64,000 bases of DNA, taken from contig NZ_CP026730.1 of NCBI RefSeq assembly GCF_003369795.1, forward strand, positions 2,976,001 to 3,040,000. The letters run 5' to 3'. The stretch is from Streptomyces sp. CB09001. Its GTDB lineage: Bacteria > Actinomycetota > Actinomycetes > Streptomycetales > Streptomycetaceae. The notes under the pieces are model-generated. The model had not been told where the DNA came from. It worked only from the letters and a program-made list of their open reading frames with translations, and ran no database searches. This document shows, one piece after another, positions 26,701 to 34,843 of the stretch. Every line of letters starts with the position of its first letter. Positions within the stretch are counted from its first letter, which is position 1. The translations under genes were made by a program, and so were the position numbers.

Positions 26701-28811
26701 CGGTTGACGCCGCCCAGGACGGCGGCGGCGCGTTCCAGCAGGGCGGTGCGGACGGTGGCGTCGCCCATGTCGAGTTCGGCGACGACGTCGGTGACCGTGC
26801 GCAGCCCGTCGGCGAGTTCGTCGAGCCGGGCCGCGACCGGTACGGCCTCGGCGACGGTGGTGATGGCCTCCGCGTCGGCGACGAGCGCCGCGACGTCCGC
26901 GCGCTGGGCGTCGAAGGCGTCCTCGCGGGCGAGGAAGGCCACGGCCCGCTGCCCCAGCTCGGCGAGCGACGTCTCGGCCTCCTCGGCCAGGGCGTCGATG
27001 CCGGGGGCGTCGGCGTACCGCAGCTCCTTGACGGTCAGCAGGTGCCCGTGGGCGTGCCGCAGTTCGGTCAGGCCCCGTACCCAGGCGGCGGCCTCCTTGG
27101 GCGCCTCGCCGCGCAGCCGCCGGACCACCGACGCGATCCGCTCGGCGGCCTCGTCACGGGCCTCGGCGGCCAGCCGGGTCAGGTCGCGCACCGTCTCGAA
27201 CTCGGCCAGCACCTGCTCGGCGGTCTCCCGGACCGCGGCCAGCGCGCCGGCCAGGTCGCCCAGGTCCGCCTCGCCCAGCCAGTGGTGGCCGTCGGCCGCG
27301 CGCACGCAGGAGGCGGCCAGCGCCCGGTAGCCCTCGGCGGTGGTGATGCCCTCGCCGACGGCCCCGGCGACGGACAGGCAGGCGGAGATGCCGCGCACCA
27401 GGTCGGCGTTGCCGACGCGAGCCAGCGGTCCGCTCCCGGCGGGCGCGGCGGCGGCGTGCGTGTCGGAGACGTACGGCGAGTGCCACAGCTGCACGGGGTG
27501 CACCTGGGCGGGTTCGTCGCCGTCCGCGCGCAGCACGGTGAAGGTGCCGTCCTCCGCCAGGGCCCAGCCCCGGCAGGGCAGCGGGTTGGCGACCTCCTTG
27601 CGGATGGTGTTGTACGACAGGAGCAGGCCCCGGCTCTCGCCGCGCGCGTGGAAGGCGTACAGCACGTCCTCGCCGTTCGGCGAGCGCACTTCCCGCTCGA
27701 ACTCCAGCCCGGTCGCGTCGAGTTCGTACGTCTTGTGGACGCCGGTGGCCAGGCAGTAGCCGCCGGGGAAGACGATGCCCTGGTCGTCGGGCAGGCGGCG
27801 GCAGGCCAGGCCGACGCCGTCCAGGCGGAGCACCGACTTGGTGAGGGTGTTGAAGACCAGGTGACGGTCGGTGTCCTCCTTGTAGGGCCGTACGCGCAGC
27901 AGGATCAGGGCGCCGACCCGGGCGTGCGCGATGTCGGCGTCGGCCAGGGACTGGAGGGGTTCGTCGACGGGCTCGGAGTAGACGCCCTCGGCGGTCTCGG
28001 TGTCGTCCTCCAGTTTGACGGTGAGGGCGCCGCCGACCGCGCTGACGTGGAACTCGCCGCGCACCGACACGTGCGGGTGGCGGCCCAGGACGTGGTCCTC
28101 GCGGGTGGCGGCGGTCCACTCGAAGTCGTGGGACGGCGGGAACACGTCGTCGCGTTCGCCCCGCGCGTCCAGGAAGGCCGCCCGCCCGTCCTCGGTCGGC
28201 TCCCAGCGCAGGACGCGGATGTCGTCGGCCTTCTCGCCGGTGCGGAAGACGGCCAGCAGTCTGCCGTCGACGGGACGCAGCCGCAGCAGCCGGGCCTGCC
28301 GGTAGTAGCGGTGCAGGTCCGCGAACTCCCGCACGAAGGCCGGGTCGTCGAGCAGGCCGGGCACGGCCGACTCGGGCAGCGGGTTCAGGTCGCGGTCGTA
28401 CAGCGTGAAGACGTCGGCCACGGCCGCCGTCCGGGTGCGGTGGCCCGGGCGGCCGGTGGAGCCGAGGAGCAGGGCGTCGCCGACGGCGACGAGGTCGCAC
28501 GGCACCCCCGGGTGCTCGGTGCGCAGCCGCTCGGTGGAGGCCAGTTCGAGCCGGGCCGAGCCGAACTCCTCCACCCGGCGGGTGTTGAGGAGGTCGGCGC
28601 GGCGGGCGAGGTCGGCGGTCTGCGCGGCGAGACGGTCGCGGAGCACCTCGTACGCGCCGGCGTCGGTGGCGTCGTACGTGCCGGTGAGGCCCGTCGCGGC
28701 CGTCGTGTCGGTGGCGGCCGTCGGGTCCGTGGTAGCCCTCGGGTCCGTGGTAGCCCTCGGGTCCGTGGCAGCCGTCGGGTCCGTGGTAGCCGTCTCCGCA
28801 GCGGTGGCCAT
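23775..28811 (-). CDS. Giant AAA ATPase, DUF3686-type ('DNA repair ATPase')
   Basis: A 1678-residue protein. After a Thr-Asp-Ala repeat (about residues 5-38) there is a long N-terminal beta-rich region, then helical and coiled-coil segments (about 560-920). A C-terminal AAA+ domain has Walker A SPPGYGKTTLVEYVAERLG, Walker B NTLLYLDDIQHTSPELLQKF and KRFAVCMAGNPYTESG. The architecture matches the DUF3686 family annotated as DNA repair ATPase, whose role is not established. It sits 87 bases downstream of a flotillin gene in the same direction; these two families are often neighbours. ATG 28811 has GGAAGGA upstream. The opposite strand carries a spurious 2418-codon frame. Confidence 0.85.
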   Translation of the reverse strand: MATAAETATTDPTAATDPRATTDPRATTDPTAATDTTAATGLTGTYDATDAGAYEVLRDRLAAQTADLARRADLLNTRRVEEFGSARLELASTERLRTEHPGVPCDLVAVGDALLLGSTGRPGHRTRTAAVADVFTLYDRDLNPLPESAVPGLLDDPAFVREFADLHRYYRQARLLRLRPVDGRLLAVFRTGEKADDIRVLRWEPTEDGRAAFLDARGERDDVFPPSHDFEWTAATREDHVLGRHPHVSVRGEFHVSAVGGALTVKLEDDTETAEGVYSEPVDEPLQSLADADIAHARVGALILLRVRPYKEDTDRHLVFNTLTKSVLRLDGVGLACRRLPDDQGIVFPGGYCLATGVHKTYELDATGLEFEREVRSPNGEDVLYAFHARGESRGLLLSYNTIRKEVANPLPCRGWALAEDGTFTVLRADGDEPAQVHPVQLWHSPYVSDTHAAAAPAGSGPLARVGNADLVRGISACLSVAGAVGEGITTAEGYRALAASCVRAADGHHWLGEADLGDLAGALAAVRETAEQVLAEFETVRDLTRLAAEARDEAAERIASVVRRLRGEAPKEAAAWVRGLTELRHAHGHLLTVKELRYADAPGIDALAEEAETSLAELGQRAVAFLAREDAFDAQRADVAALVADAEAITTVAEAVPVAARLDELADGLRTVTDVVAELDMGDATVRTALLERAAAVLGGVNRARATLDARRRALLDREGRAEFTAETALLGQAVTAALAAADTPERCDDQLARLLARLEDLESRFAEFDGFLTELADKRTEIYDALAARKQALADTRARRAEQLAASAARIMETVTRRCATLADADAVSTYFASDPMPAKVRRTAEELRALGDSVRAEELDGRLKSARQEATRALRDRTDLYADDGRTLRLGAHLFAVNTQPLDLTLVPDGDGLAFALTGTDYRSPVTDPDFAATRAHWDRTLPSESPGVYRAEHLAARLLRQHGASALAGADDLPALVREAAQEAYDEGYERGVHDHDATVVLTALLPLYERAGTLVHEPAARAAAQLFWVHGTTPRAREAWTRRARSLARARDTFGLSAAIAALEEELAEAVGAWARTGSVTGEDTARAAAAYLFHELTTAPDGFVLGAGTRTLLEKFRRTVGGPAYDEDLAAVDDLAARGQLAEAWISSYAAATGAGLAPGDLAEAVAAELCPDLPRYDGDAPPTATAEGLLGAHPRITGGRLALRLDEFLARTARFAAEDVPAFRAYQRRRTALVGAERARLRLDDHRPRVMSAFVRNRLVDEVYLPLVGDSLAKQLGATGDGKRTDTGGLLLLLSPPGYGKTTLVEYVAERLGLMLVKVGGPALGHGVTSLDPADAPNATARQEVEKINFALASANNTLLYLDDIQHTSPELLQKFIPLCDATRRVDGVWDGAPRTYDLRGKRFAVCMAGNPYTESGARFQVPDMLANRADVWNLGDVLTGKEEAFALSFLENALTANPVLAPLAGRDRADLELLVRLATGDPTARADRLAHAQPPAELERILSVLRHLVAARETVLAVNAAYIASAARSDETRTEPAFRLQGSYRNMNKIAQRIRPVMNDAERAAVLDDHYTAEAQTLTHGAEANLLKLAELRGTLTPEEADRWAEVRTAHVRARTLGGPEDDPLTRAVAALGLLADRVAAVESAITRATDPRHLLADPHRRRAAGGTER
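28690..28800 (-). repeat. 18-base coding repeats at the ATPase N-terminus
   Basis: The first codons after the start repeat a unit encoding Thr-Asp-Pro-Arg-Ala-Thr and close variants. On the plus strand this reads as repeated GGGTCCGTGGTAGCC blocks. The length variation would stay in frame. Confidence 0.7.
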
Positions 28812-28898
28812 GAGCGGTTGGTCCTTCCAGGAAGCGAGGGGGTGCCGAAGCCGCCGACCCCCGTACGGCGGTCCCGGCACCCGGTCTGTGGTGGCCGG

Positions 28899-30932
28899 TC
28901 AGGCCCTGGCCGTGCCGTTCAGGGCGGTGAGCGGGGTGTCGGCGAGGCCGAGCTCGCCCGCGCGGTCCAGGAGGCGCTGCACCTGCCCGGCGTCCGTGCC
29001 GCCCGACTTCATCAGCTTCATCAGCAGCGCGGAGACCGTCAGGTTCTGCACGTCCGCCGTGGAGAAGGAGCCCAGTACGCGGGTCAGGTCGTCGGTGAAG
29101 CTCGACGAGCCGTCCAGCCAGGGCCCGGCGAGGGCCCGCGCGGTCTCGGAGTGCTTGACGAACCCGTCGACGCCCTTGCCGAGCGCGACCGAGGACATCA
29201 GGCGGTCGAAGAAGACCGTGTCGCCGCCGACGATGTCGATGTCGGCGTTCTCCAGGCCGGTGGCGAGCACCGTGGCCTGCGCCTCGGCGACCTGCCGCTG
29301 CACGTCCAGGCCGGCCAGCCGGATGTCCTTCTCCGCCTCCAGGCGCAGCCGGTACTCCTCGTGACCGCGCGAGGCGTCGTCCAGGGCGGCCATCGCCGCG
29401 GCCTTCTCGGTGAGTCCCGCGGCCTCCGCCTTCAGCTTGCTGCCGATGGCCTCCGCCTCGGCGAGGGCCTTGGCCCGCGCGCCCTCGGCCTCGGCACGCA
29501 TCCGGGCCCCGGTCGCCTCCGCCTCCGCGCGGCCCGCCTTCTCGATGACCTCGGCCTCCTTGTCGCGGACCTGGACCGCCGCAAGGCCCGCCGCGGCCGC
29601 CTCGGCCTGGATGCCCTCGGCCATCCGCAGCTTGGCCTGCGCCTCCAGGTCGGCGCTCTTCAACCGGGCCTCGGCCATGGTGAGTTCCTCGGCGGCACGG
29701 TGGCCGGCCGCGGCCTCCGCCGCCTCGGCCGCCTTGATGTCCTTGACCAGCCGCTCCTGCGCCTGGGCCTCGGCGGCGATGATCACGGTCTGCCGGTCCC
29801 GCTCCGCCTCCTCCACGGCGCGCAGCTTCTTGATGGACTCCTCCTGCTCGGCGACCGTGCGGTCCACGGCGACGCGCTCGCGGATGACCTCGGCGATGTC
29901 CCGCCGCTCGGCCTCGACCTCCTTCTCGGCGGCGATCCGGGTCAGCTCGGTCTCCCGCTCCCGGCCGATGACCTCCAGCATGCGGTCCTTCTCGATGCGC
30001 TCGTTCTCCACGGCGATGACCCGCTCGCGGTTCTTCGCGGCGACCGCGACCTCGCGGGCCTGGTTCTCGCGCTGCACGCCGAGCTGCTCCTCCGTGCGCA
30101 GGAACGCCGCCTGCGCGCGCAGCCGCTCCTCCTCCACCACCCGTGCCGTCTCGGCCTCCTCGCGGGCCCGGGTGGTGTCGATCTCGCGCTTCTGCTTGAT
30201 CTCGGCGTCGGCCTGCCGGCGCTCCAGCTCCAGTACGGCCTCGCGCGCGTCGACGTTCTGCCGGGTGATCTCCTTCTCCTCGGTGCGCCGCGCCTCGTTG
30301 GTGCGCACGTGCTCCACGGCCGTCAGCTCGGTGATCTTCCGGATGCCCTGGGCGTCGAGGACGTTGGCCGGGTCCAGCTGGGTCAGCGGCGTCTGCTCCA
30401 GGTAGTCGATCGCCGCGTCCTCCAGGTGGTACCCGCTGAGGTCGACGCCGATGACCTCGATGATCCGGTACCGAAGCTCCTCGCGCTTGGTGTAGAGGTC
30501 GGTGAAGTCCAGCTGCTTGCCGACGGTCTTCAGCGCCTCGGAAAACTTCGCGTGGAACAGCTCCTGCAGCGTGTCCCGGTCGCTGGCGCGGGCCGTGCCG
30601 ACCGCCTGGGCGACCTTGACGACGTCCTCGACGGTCTTGTTGACCTTGACGAAGAAGGTGATGCGGATGTCCGCCCGGATGTTGTCCCGGCAGATCAGCC
30701 CCTCCTTGCCGGCCCGCGTGATCTCGATCGTCTTGACCGAGATGTCCATCACCTCGGCCCGGTGCAGCACCGGCAGCACCACCTGGCCGGTGAAGGTCAC
30801 GTCCACCTTGCGCATCTTCGAGACGATCAGCGCCTTGCCCTGCTCCACCTTGCGGAAGAGCCGCGAGACGCCGAACAGCGCGACGGCGAGGAGGAGCAGG
30901 CAGACGAGGGCGAGGACACCGATGACTTCCAT
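28899..30932 (-). CDS. Flotillin / SPFH-domain membrane protein
   Basis: A 677-residue flotillin. A single N-terminal TM (VIGVLALVCLLLLAVALFGV) is followed by an SPFH domain (about 28-200, including EQGKALIVSKMRKVDVTFTG and DLSGYHLEDAAIDYLEQTPL). A long Glu/Ala/Arg-rich coiled coil (200-540) and a C-terminal oligomerisation part follow. Flotillins organise membrane microdomains in the cell membrane. It is the upstream gene of the operon with the DUF3686 ATPase, which suggests the ATPase acts on a membrane-associated scaffold. Confidence 0.93.
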   Translation of the reverse strand: MEVIGVLALVCLLLLAVALFGVSRLFRKVEQGKALIVSKMRKVDVTFTGQVVLPVLHRAEVMDISVKTIEITRAGKEGLICRDNIRADIRITFFVKVNKTVEDVVKVAQAVGTARASDRDTLQELFHAKFSEALKTVGKQLDFTDLYTKREELRYRIIEVIGVDLSGYHLEDAAIDYLEQTPLTQLDPANVLDAQGIRKITELTAVEHVRTNEARRTEEKEITRQNVDAREAVLELERRQADAEIKQKREIDTTRAREEAETARVVEEERLRAQAAFLRTEEQLGVQRENQAREVAVAAKNRERVIAVENERIEKDRMLEVIGRERETELTRIAAEKEVEAERRDIAEVIRERVAVDRTVAEQEESIKKLRAVEEAERDRQTVIIAAEAQAQERLVKDIKAAEAAEAAAGHRAAEELTMAEARLKSADLEAQAKLRMAEGIQAEAAAAGLAAVQVRDKEAEVIEKAGRAEAEATGARMRAEAEGARAKALAEAEAIGSKLKAEAAGLTEKAAAMAALDDASRGHEEYRLRLEAEKDIRLAGLDVQRQVAEAQATVLATGLENADIDIVGGDTVFFDRLMSSVALGKGVDGFVKHSETARALAGPWLDGSSSFTDDLTRVLGSFSTADVQNLTVSALLMKLMKSGGTDAGQVQRLLDRAGELGLADTPLTALNGTARA

Positions 30933-31306
30933 GGCATACGTCCTTACGGCATGAGGCGGCTGTCACGGCGGCCGGACGAGCGCGGCCGGCCGCCGCCGAT
31001 GTTGGTGTGGTGACGCCCGTGCGGACAGGCGTGGTTCCGGGGGCGGGTCTTCGGACGGACCACGCCCGCGCCGGGCCCCCGGCAGAGGCGGTGAGCGGGT
31101 CTCAGACGGCGCGGCGGCCGTGCGCCGCGACACCGGCGGCGCGAGACGCGCGGCCGGGTTCGTCCGGGCGGGGGCGGAGTTGGTGGAGGGGGCGGACGAA
31201 CGGACTGTGCGTCGTGTTCGTCGTCATCGCCCGGCCCCCTCTCCGCGGTGCTCCCCCGTGCGCCCCATGATGCGTGACCGCGCCACCTATCCGCATTGCC
31301 GGTTTC
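30933..31306. other. Intergenic region between the flotillin gene and locus C
   Basis: About 370 bases between divergent units. Apart from the doubtful 41-codon ORF at 31102-31227, I see no gene. The right part merges into the regulatory repeats upstream of locus C. Confidence 0.5.
31102..31227 (-). CDS. Possible 41-residue ORF, unknown
   Basis: MTTNTTHSPFVRPLHQLRPR begins a 41-codon frame with a purine-rich GGAGAGGGGG upstream. Composition is Arg/Pro-rich and no family is recognised. It may be non-coding. Confidence 0.25.
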   Translation of the reverse strand: MTTNTTHSPFVRPLHQLRPRPDEPGRASRAAGVAAHGRRAV

Positions 31307-31434
31307 CGGAAGCGTTCACCAGGGCTTGGGTGCCGGTGAGCCGCCCGGGGCGATCAGCGGGGCGACCGACGGTCCGGCCATACCGGAAGCCGATCGGAAG
31401 CGCATCGGAACCCCGGAAATCTGGTTCCGGAAGC
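31307..31434 (+). promoter_or_regulatory. SARP-like heptamer direct repeats upstream of locus C
   Basis: CGGAAGC occurs at 31384-31390 and 31395-31401, then CGGAACC at 31406-31412, each separated by exactly 4 bases (11-base period). Further CGGAAGC copies at 31307 and 31428 fall on the same 11-base register. Heptamers with 4-base spacers on one DNA face are the classic binding site of SARP/OmpR-type winged-helix activators. A protein with this DNA-binding module is encoded at 34844-36301 in the same cluster. Function is inferred. Confidence 0.6.
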
Positions 31435-31494
31435 GCCGCCACTGGTCGGATCGGGCGATGCACATGGCACATCGGCCCACTCGGGACGCGTGCC

Positions 31495-31514
31495 GTATCC
31501 GCCCGGCCGGATAC
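31495..31514. promoter_or_regulatory. Inverted repeat just before the first locus C gene
   Basis: GTATCCG (31495-31501) and CGGATAC (31508-31514) form a perfect 7-base dyad with a 6-base spacer, 20 bases before the ATG at 31535. It may be an operator. Confidence 0.4.
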
Positions 31515-31534
31515 CGGCGGCAATGAGGTGACAG

Positions 31535-32272
31535 ATGAGCAGTACACGCGTCCCGTCCGGCGCCAGGGGTTCCTACCCCGCACCGGGGCTCGCACTCACG
31601 CCCGGCCCCGTACGCAACCAGGCCCTGGCCGTGATCGCGGTCCCCTTCGTCCTCATAGTCGTGCTGGCCGTCGTGCTCGCCACGACCGGCCCGGACGACG
31701 GAGCGCCCGCCACCGACGGGCTCTACGGCAGCGGAGCGCTGCCGGACTGGGGGTCGGGCACGACCGACGAGGGCACGGCCGACGACGGCACCTCGGAGGA
31801 CGGCACCGACCCCGACGGCACGTACGGCGGCAACGGCACGTACGAGGACGGCACTTACGGCGACGACACGTACGACGACGGCACGTACGGCGACGGCACC
31901 ACGGACGAGACCCCCACGGACGACACCACGACCGGCGACACCGCGACCGACGACCCCGCCGCCGAGGACACCACCGCCGACGGGAGCGGGCCGGAGGCGA
32001 CCGTGACGGCGTACTTCGACGCCATCAACAACCGTGATTTCGCGGCCGCGTGGGAGCTGGGCGGCAGGAACCTCGACCAGGACTACGACTCCTTCGTCGC
32101 CGGCTTCGGGACGACGCAGCGGGACGACGTCACCGTGACCGGCACGTCCGGCGACGACGTCTCGGTCACGGTCGTGGCCTGGGAGACCGACGGCACGCAG
32201 ACGACGTACGAGGGCACCTACACGGTCAGCGGCGGCGTCATCACCTCGGCCGACATGCGGGAAGGGAACTGA
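31535..32272 (+). CDS. Membrane-anchored NTF2-like protein with acidic repeat linker
   Basis: A 245-residue protein. A single TM (LAVIAVPFVLIVVLAVVLAT) follows about 28 cytosolic residues. Residues ~55-150 are Asp/Gly/Thr/Tyr repeats (GTYGDDTYDDGTYGDG). The end has an NTF2-like pattern: ATVTAYFDAINNRDFAAAWE, then VTGTSGDDVSVTVVAWETDG. The NTF2-like part probably lies outside the cell as a ligand-binding or structural unit. The ATG has GAGGTG 5 bases upstream. It is the first gene of cluster C1, 6 bases before the next; its role there is unknown. Confidence 0.65.
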   Translation: MSSTRVPSGARGSYPAPGLALTPGPVRNQALAVIAVPFVLIVVLAVVLATTGPDDGAPATDGLYGSGALPDWGSGTTDEGTADDGTSEDGTDPDGTYGGNGTYEDGTYGDDTYDDGTYGDGTTDETPTDDTTTGDTATDDPAAEDTTADGSGPEATVTAYFDAINNRDFAAAWELGGRNLDQDYDSFVAGFGTTQRDDVTVTGTSGDDVSVTVVAWETDGTQTTYEGTYTVSGGVITSADMREGN

Positions 32273-32278
32273 GCAACC

Positions 32279-33871
32279 ATGACCACCCACGCCGCCCCGC
32301 CGCCCCCGGACACGACGAGCAACGCCACCCGCCTGCTGTGCGCGGGCACCTACCTCGACCCCGTCTACCGCAAGGCCGTCATCCGGGAGCTGCTGACCCA
32401 CCGCTACCGGGTGGTGGCCCCCTCCTACGGCTACGACGCCGCGCCCGTCCTGGCGCACGCCCTGGCCGCCCACAACCTGCGCCGCAACCAGCTGATCGCC
32501 CTCGGGGCGGGCGCGGCCGTCATCGCGCTGCTCATGGCCGCGGACGTGCTGGGCGGCTGGACGGCCGCCCTGTTCGCGTTCTGGCTCGCCTGGGCCACGA
32601 TGTTCCTGCGCAGGCTCGCCGTCCTGCAGGCCCTCGCCGAGCACCTCGCGCCCCCGGCGGACGACCGCCCCGGATTCGACGGCTCCCACCCGATCACCTC
32701 GCGCCTCACCCCGGAGCTGGTCGGCAAGATCAACCGGGAGCAGGCCTCGGACACCGTGTACTACGGCGGCTACAAGCCGTTCATCGGCGCGGGCCACTCG
32801 GTCAAGCGGTGGGCCAACGCGGAACTGCTGCTCGGCGCCCCGAGGTCCCGGGCCGGCGCGCTCGGCCAGACCCTGCTCAACGGGCACGTCCCCGCCCAGC
32901 ACGGACCGGCGGACGGCACGGACGGCACGGACGGAGCCGGGCGGACGGAACGCAAGCCGATCATCCCCTTCACGGTCGAGGACATCACCACCCGGGTCTG
33001 CGAGGAACTGCTCGCGGAACTGCGCGACAAGCCCGCGCCGAGCGACCGCGTCGAACTGCTCTCCGTCGACCGGCGCCGGTTCACCAAGGCGGTGCGGACC
33101 GCCGAGGGCAGCGACCCCGTCGCCGTGCTCCTGGACACGCCCGACCCCGGCCACCCCGACCACACCGCCGCACACTGGCGGGAGGACTACGACGCCCGCC
33201 GCGAGTACCTGTGCGTCCGCATCGGAGCCTGGCAACAGGAGCTGGTCACCTCGGTGTTCATCGGCTTCGACATCAAGGGCAGCACCCTGCACACCGAGTT
33301 CTACACCTACGTGCTCGGTCCCCTGCCGGAGAGCTTCCACCTCGCCGACCGGCTGCCGGCCGCCATCGACGGCAAGCTCATGTGCCGCATCGCCTGGGAC
33401 GTGACCCGCAGCGCGCCCGGCGAGCTGCTGCGGCTGATCACCAACCCGCTGCGCGAACGGCTGCCCAGCCGCTTCTCCACCGACACCGTCCGCAAGCTGG
33501 TCGGCCAGCCCGCCGACACCAGCGAGTTCCGGCTCGGCCGCTACGCCCTGACCGCGGTGGACTGCGGCGCCCTCACCAGCGTCCGCGAGCTGGCGCCCGA
33601 CCACGCCTTCCACCACTTCTTCCAGGAGTCGGACGCGATCAAGTACATCCAGATCATCGAGCGCCACCTGTTGCAGATCGTCGGCGACTTCCTGCGCGAC
33701 CACGACGTCGACACCCGGGAGCACGAGGCGAACCAGACCAACATCCTCCAGCAGAACTTCGGCGCCAACAGCACCAACAACTTCGGCGGCAACCAGAGCG
33801 TCGGCAACACCAACACCACCCAGACCTTCGGCAACAACTCCGGCGTCACCAGGGAGGCACGGCAGGCATGA
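32279..33871 (+). CDS. Two-TM protein of unknown function with C-terminal NFG-rich tag
   Basis: A 530-residue protein. RLLCAGTYLDPVYRKAVIRE is near the start; two membrane helices lie at about residues 63-110 (ALGAGAAVIALLMAADVL and AALFAFWLAWATMFL). A ~370-residue cytosolic region has no fold I recognise. The last ~40 residues hold an Asn/Gly/Phe/Thr-rich tag (QQNFGANS, STNNFGGNQS, TTQTFGNNS) that recurs at the N-terminus of the next protein. Its stop overlaps the next start (ATGA), so the two are coupled. The shared tag suggests they associate; amyloid-type homotypic binding is one possibility. Confidence 0.6.
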   Translation: MTTHAAPPPPDTTSNATRLLCAGTYLDPVYRKAVIRELLTHRYRVVAPSYGYDAAPVLAHALAAHNLRRNQLIALGAGAAVIALLMAADVLGGWTAALFAFWLAWATMFLRRLAVLQALAEHLAPPADDRPGFDGSHPITSRLTPELVGKINREQASDTVYYGGYKPFIGAGHSVKRWANAELLLGAPRSRAGALGQTLLNGHVPAQHGPADGTDGTDGAGRTERKPIIPFTVEDITTRVCEELLAELRDKPAPSDRVELLSVDRRRFTKAVRTAEGSDPVAVLLDTPDPGHPDHTAAHWREDYDARREYLCVRIGAWQQELVTSVFIGFDIKGSTLHTEFYTYVLGPLPESFHLADRLPAAIDGKLMCRIAWDVTRSAPGELLRLITNPLRERLPSRFSTDTVRKLVGQPADTSEFRLGRYALTAVDCGALTSVRELAPDHAFHHFFQESDAIKYIQIIERHLLQIVGDFLRDHDVDTREHEANQTNILQQNFGANSTNNFGGNQSVGNTNTTQTFGNNSGVTREARQA

Positions 33872-34617
33872 GCGGCCAGCAGTTCCACGGCAACGGCTTC
33901 GGTCAGGGCAGCACCAACAACTTCGGGGGCAACCAGAGCACCGGCAACACCGACACCACCCAGACCTTCGGCGACAACTCCCCCGTCCACGCCGCGCCGC
34001 CCGCGCCGTCCGCCCCGCCCGCACAGCCGTACGCCGACGGGTGGCGGCGCCCGGCCACCGCGGTGCCCTCAGACGCCGAGCGGGCCCGCGGCGTCTTCGT
34101 CGTGCACGGCCGCGACGACCAGGTGCGGCGCGAGATGTACGAACTGCTGCGCCGGCTCGACCTGCGGCCCAAGGAGTGGGAGGACCTGGTCCGGGCGACC
34201 GGCCAGGCCTCCCCCTTCCTCGGCGACGTGGTCGCGGGAGCCCCCGCCCAGGCCCAGGCGGCGCTGGTCCTGCTCACCCCGGACGACATCGTCACCCTCC
34301 ACCCGGACCTGCGCGGCCACGACGAACCGGACCACGAGACCCGGCCGGTGTGCCAGCCGCGCCCGAACGTCCTGATCGAGCTGGGCATGGTGCTGATGGC
34401 CTACCCGGAGCGCACGCTGATCGTCGAGGTCGGCGGGGTGCGGCCGATCGCCGACATCGCCGGCCGCAACGTCATCCGCTTCGACGGCTCCGAGACGGCG
34501 CTGGGCAAGATCGTGGAACGGCTGAAACTGGCGGGCTGCACGGTCAACGACACCGGCTCGGACTGGCGCCAGACCTACCCCTTCCGCCACCTGTCGGCCT
34601 ACCACCGCCGGCCGTAG
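33868..34617 (+). CDS. TIR-like nucleotide-binding protein (PF10137/CAP12 type) with NFG-rich N-tag
   Basis: A 249-residue protein. Residues 11-37 carry the same STNNFGGNQS...TTQTFG tag as the preceding protein. A Pro/Ala linker leads to the TIR-like domain (about 70-225): GVFVVHGRDDQVRREMYELL, EWEDLVRATGQASPFLGDVV, AALVLLTPDDI, and RPNVLIELGMVLMAYPERTL with the Glu expected to be catalytic. This is the predicted nucleotide-binding TIR-like family (PF10137), seen as an NAD-cleaving effector in CBASS and related systems. It lies just before the BTAD-Macro gene; it may make the nucleotide signal that the Macro domain reads (inference). Confidence 0.8.
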   Translation: MSGQQFHGNGFGQGSTNNFGGNQSTGNTDTTQTFGDNSPVHAAPPAPSAPPAQPYADGWRRPATAVPSDAERARGVFVVHGRDDQVRREMYELLRRLDLRPKEWEDLVRATGQASPFLGDVVAGAPAQAQAALVLLTPDDIVTLHPDLRGHDEPDHETRPVCQPRPNVLIELGMVLMAYPERTLIVEVGGVRPIADIAGRNVIRFDGSETALGKIVERLKLAGCTVNDTGSDWRQTYPFRHLSAYHRRP

Positions 34618-34680
34618 GCGTCCTGCCACCGCCGGCGCAGTCGCCCGGCGGATCCGGCGCCGCTCGGGGGACCGGCGCAA

Positions 34681-34730
34681 CCGGCCCCCGGGGCACGTCC
34701 CGTCACCGCGGTACGTGTCCCGGGGGCCGG
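34681..34730 (+). terminator. Strong hairpin between the TIR-like and BTAD-Macro genes
   Basis: An 18-base arm (34681-34698) pairs with 34713-34730 with a single G-U pair. It would end transcription of the upstream C1 genes. The AT-rich stretch ACAATTGATACGCT at about 34769-34782 could then be a separate promoter for the BTAD-Macro gene. Confidence 0.65.
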
Positions 34731-34843
34731 CCCGCACCAACCGGCCGAAACCACAACTCCCCCAAACGGACAATTGATACGCTGCCGACACCTCTCCCGC
34801 GACCACCGGTCGGGAGAGTGTGAAGCGAGTGGAGACCACTTGT

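Noticed and set aside
23757-31013. A 2418-codon open frame on the plus strand
   Set aside because: It is antisense to the DUF3686 ATPase and flotillin genes. Its translation is Gly/Val/Leu-biased without domains, as expected from the opposite strand of GC-rich coding sequence.
31316-34024. A 902-codon minus-strand frame across cluster C1
   Set aside because: It is the antisense shadow of three plus-strand genes with recognisable motifs and tight spacing; it has no domain of its own.
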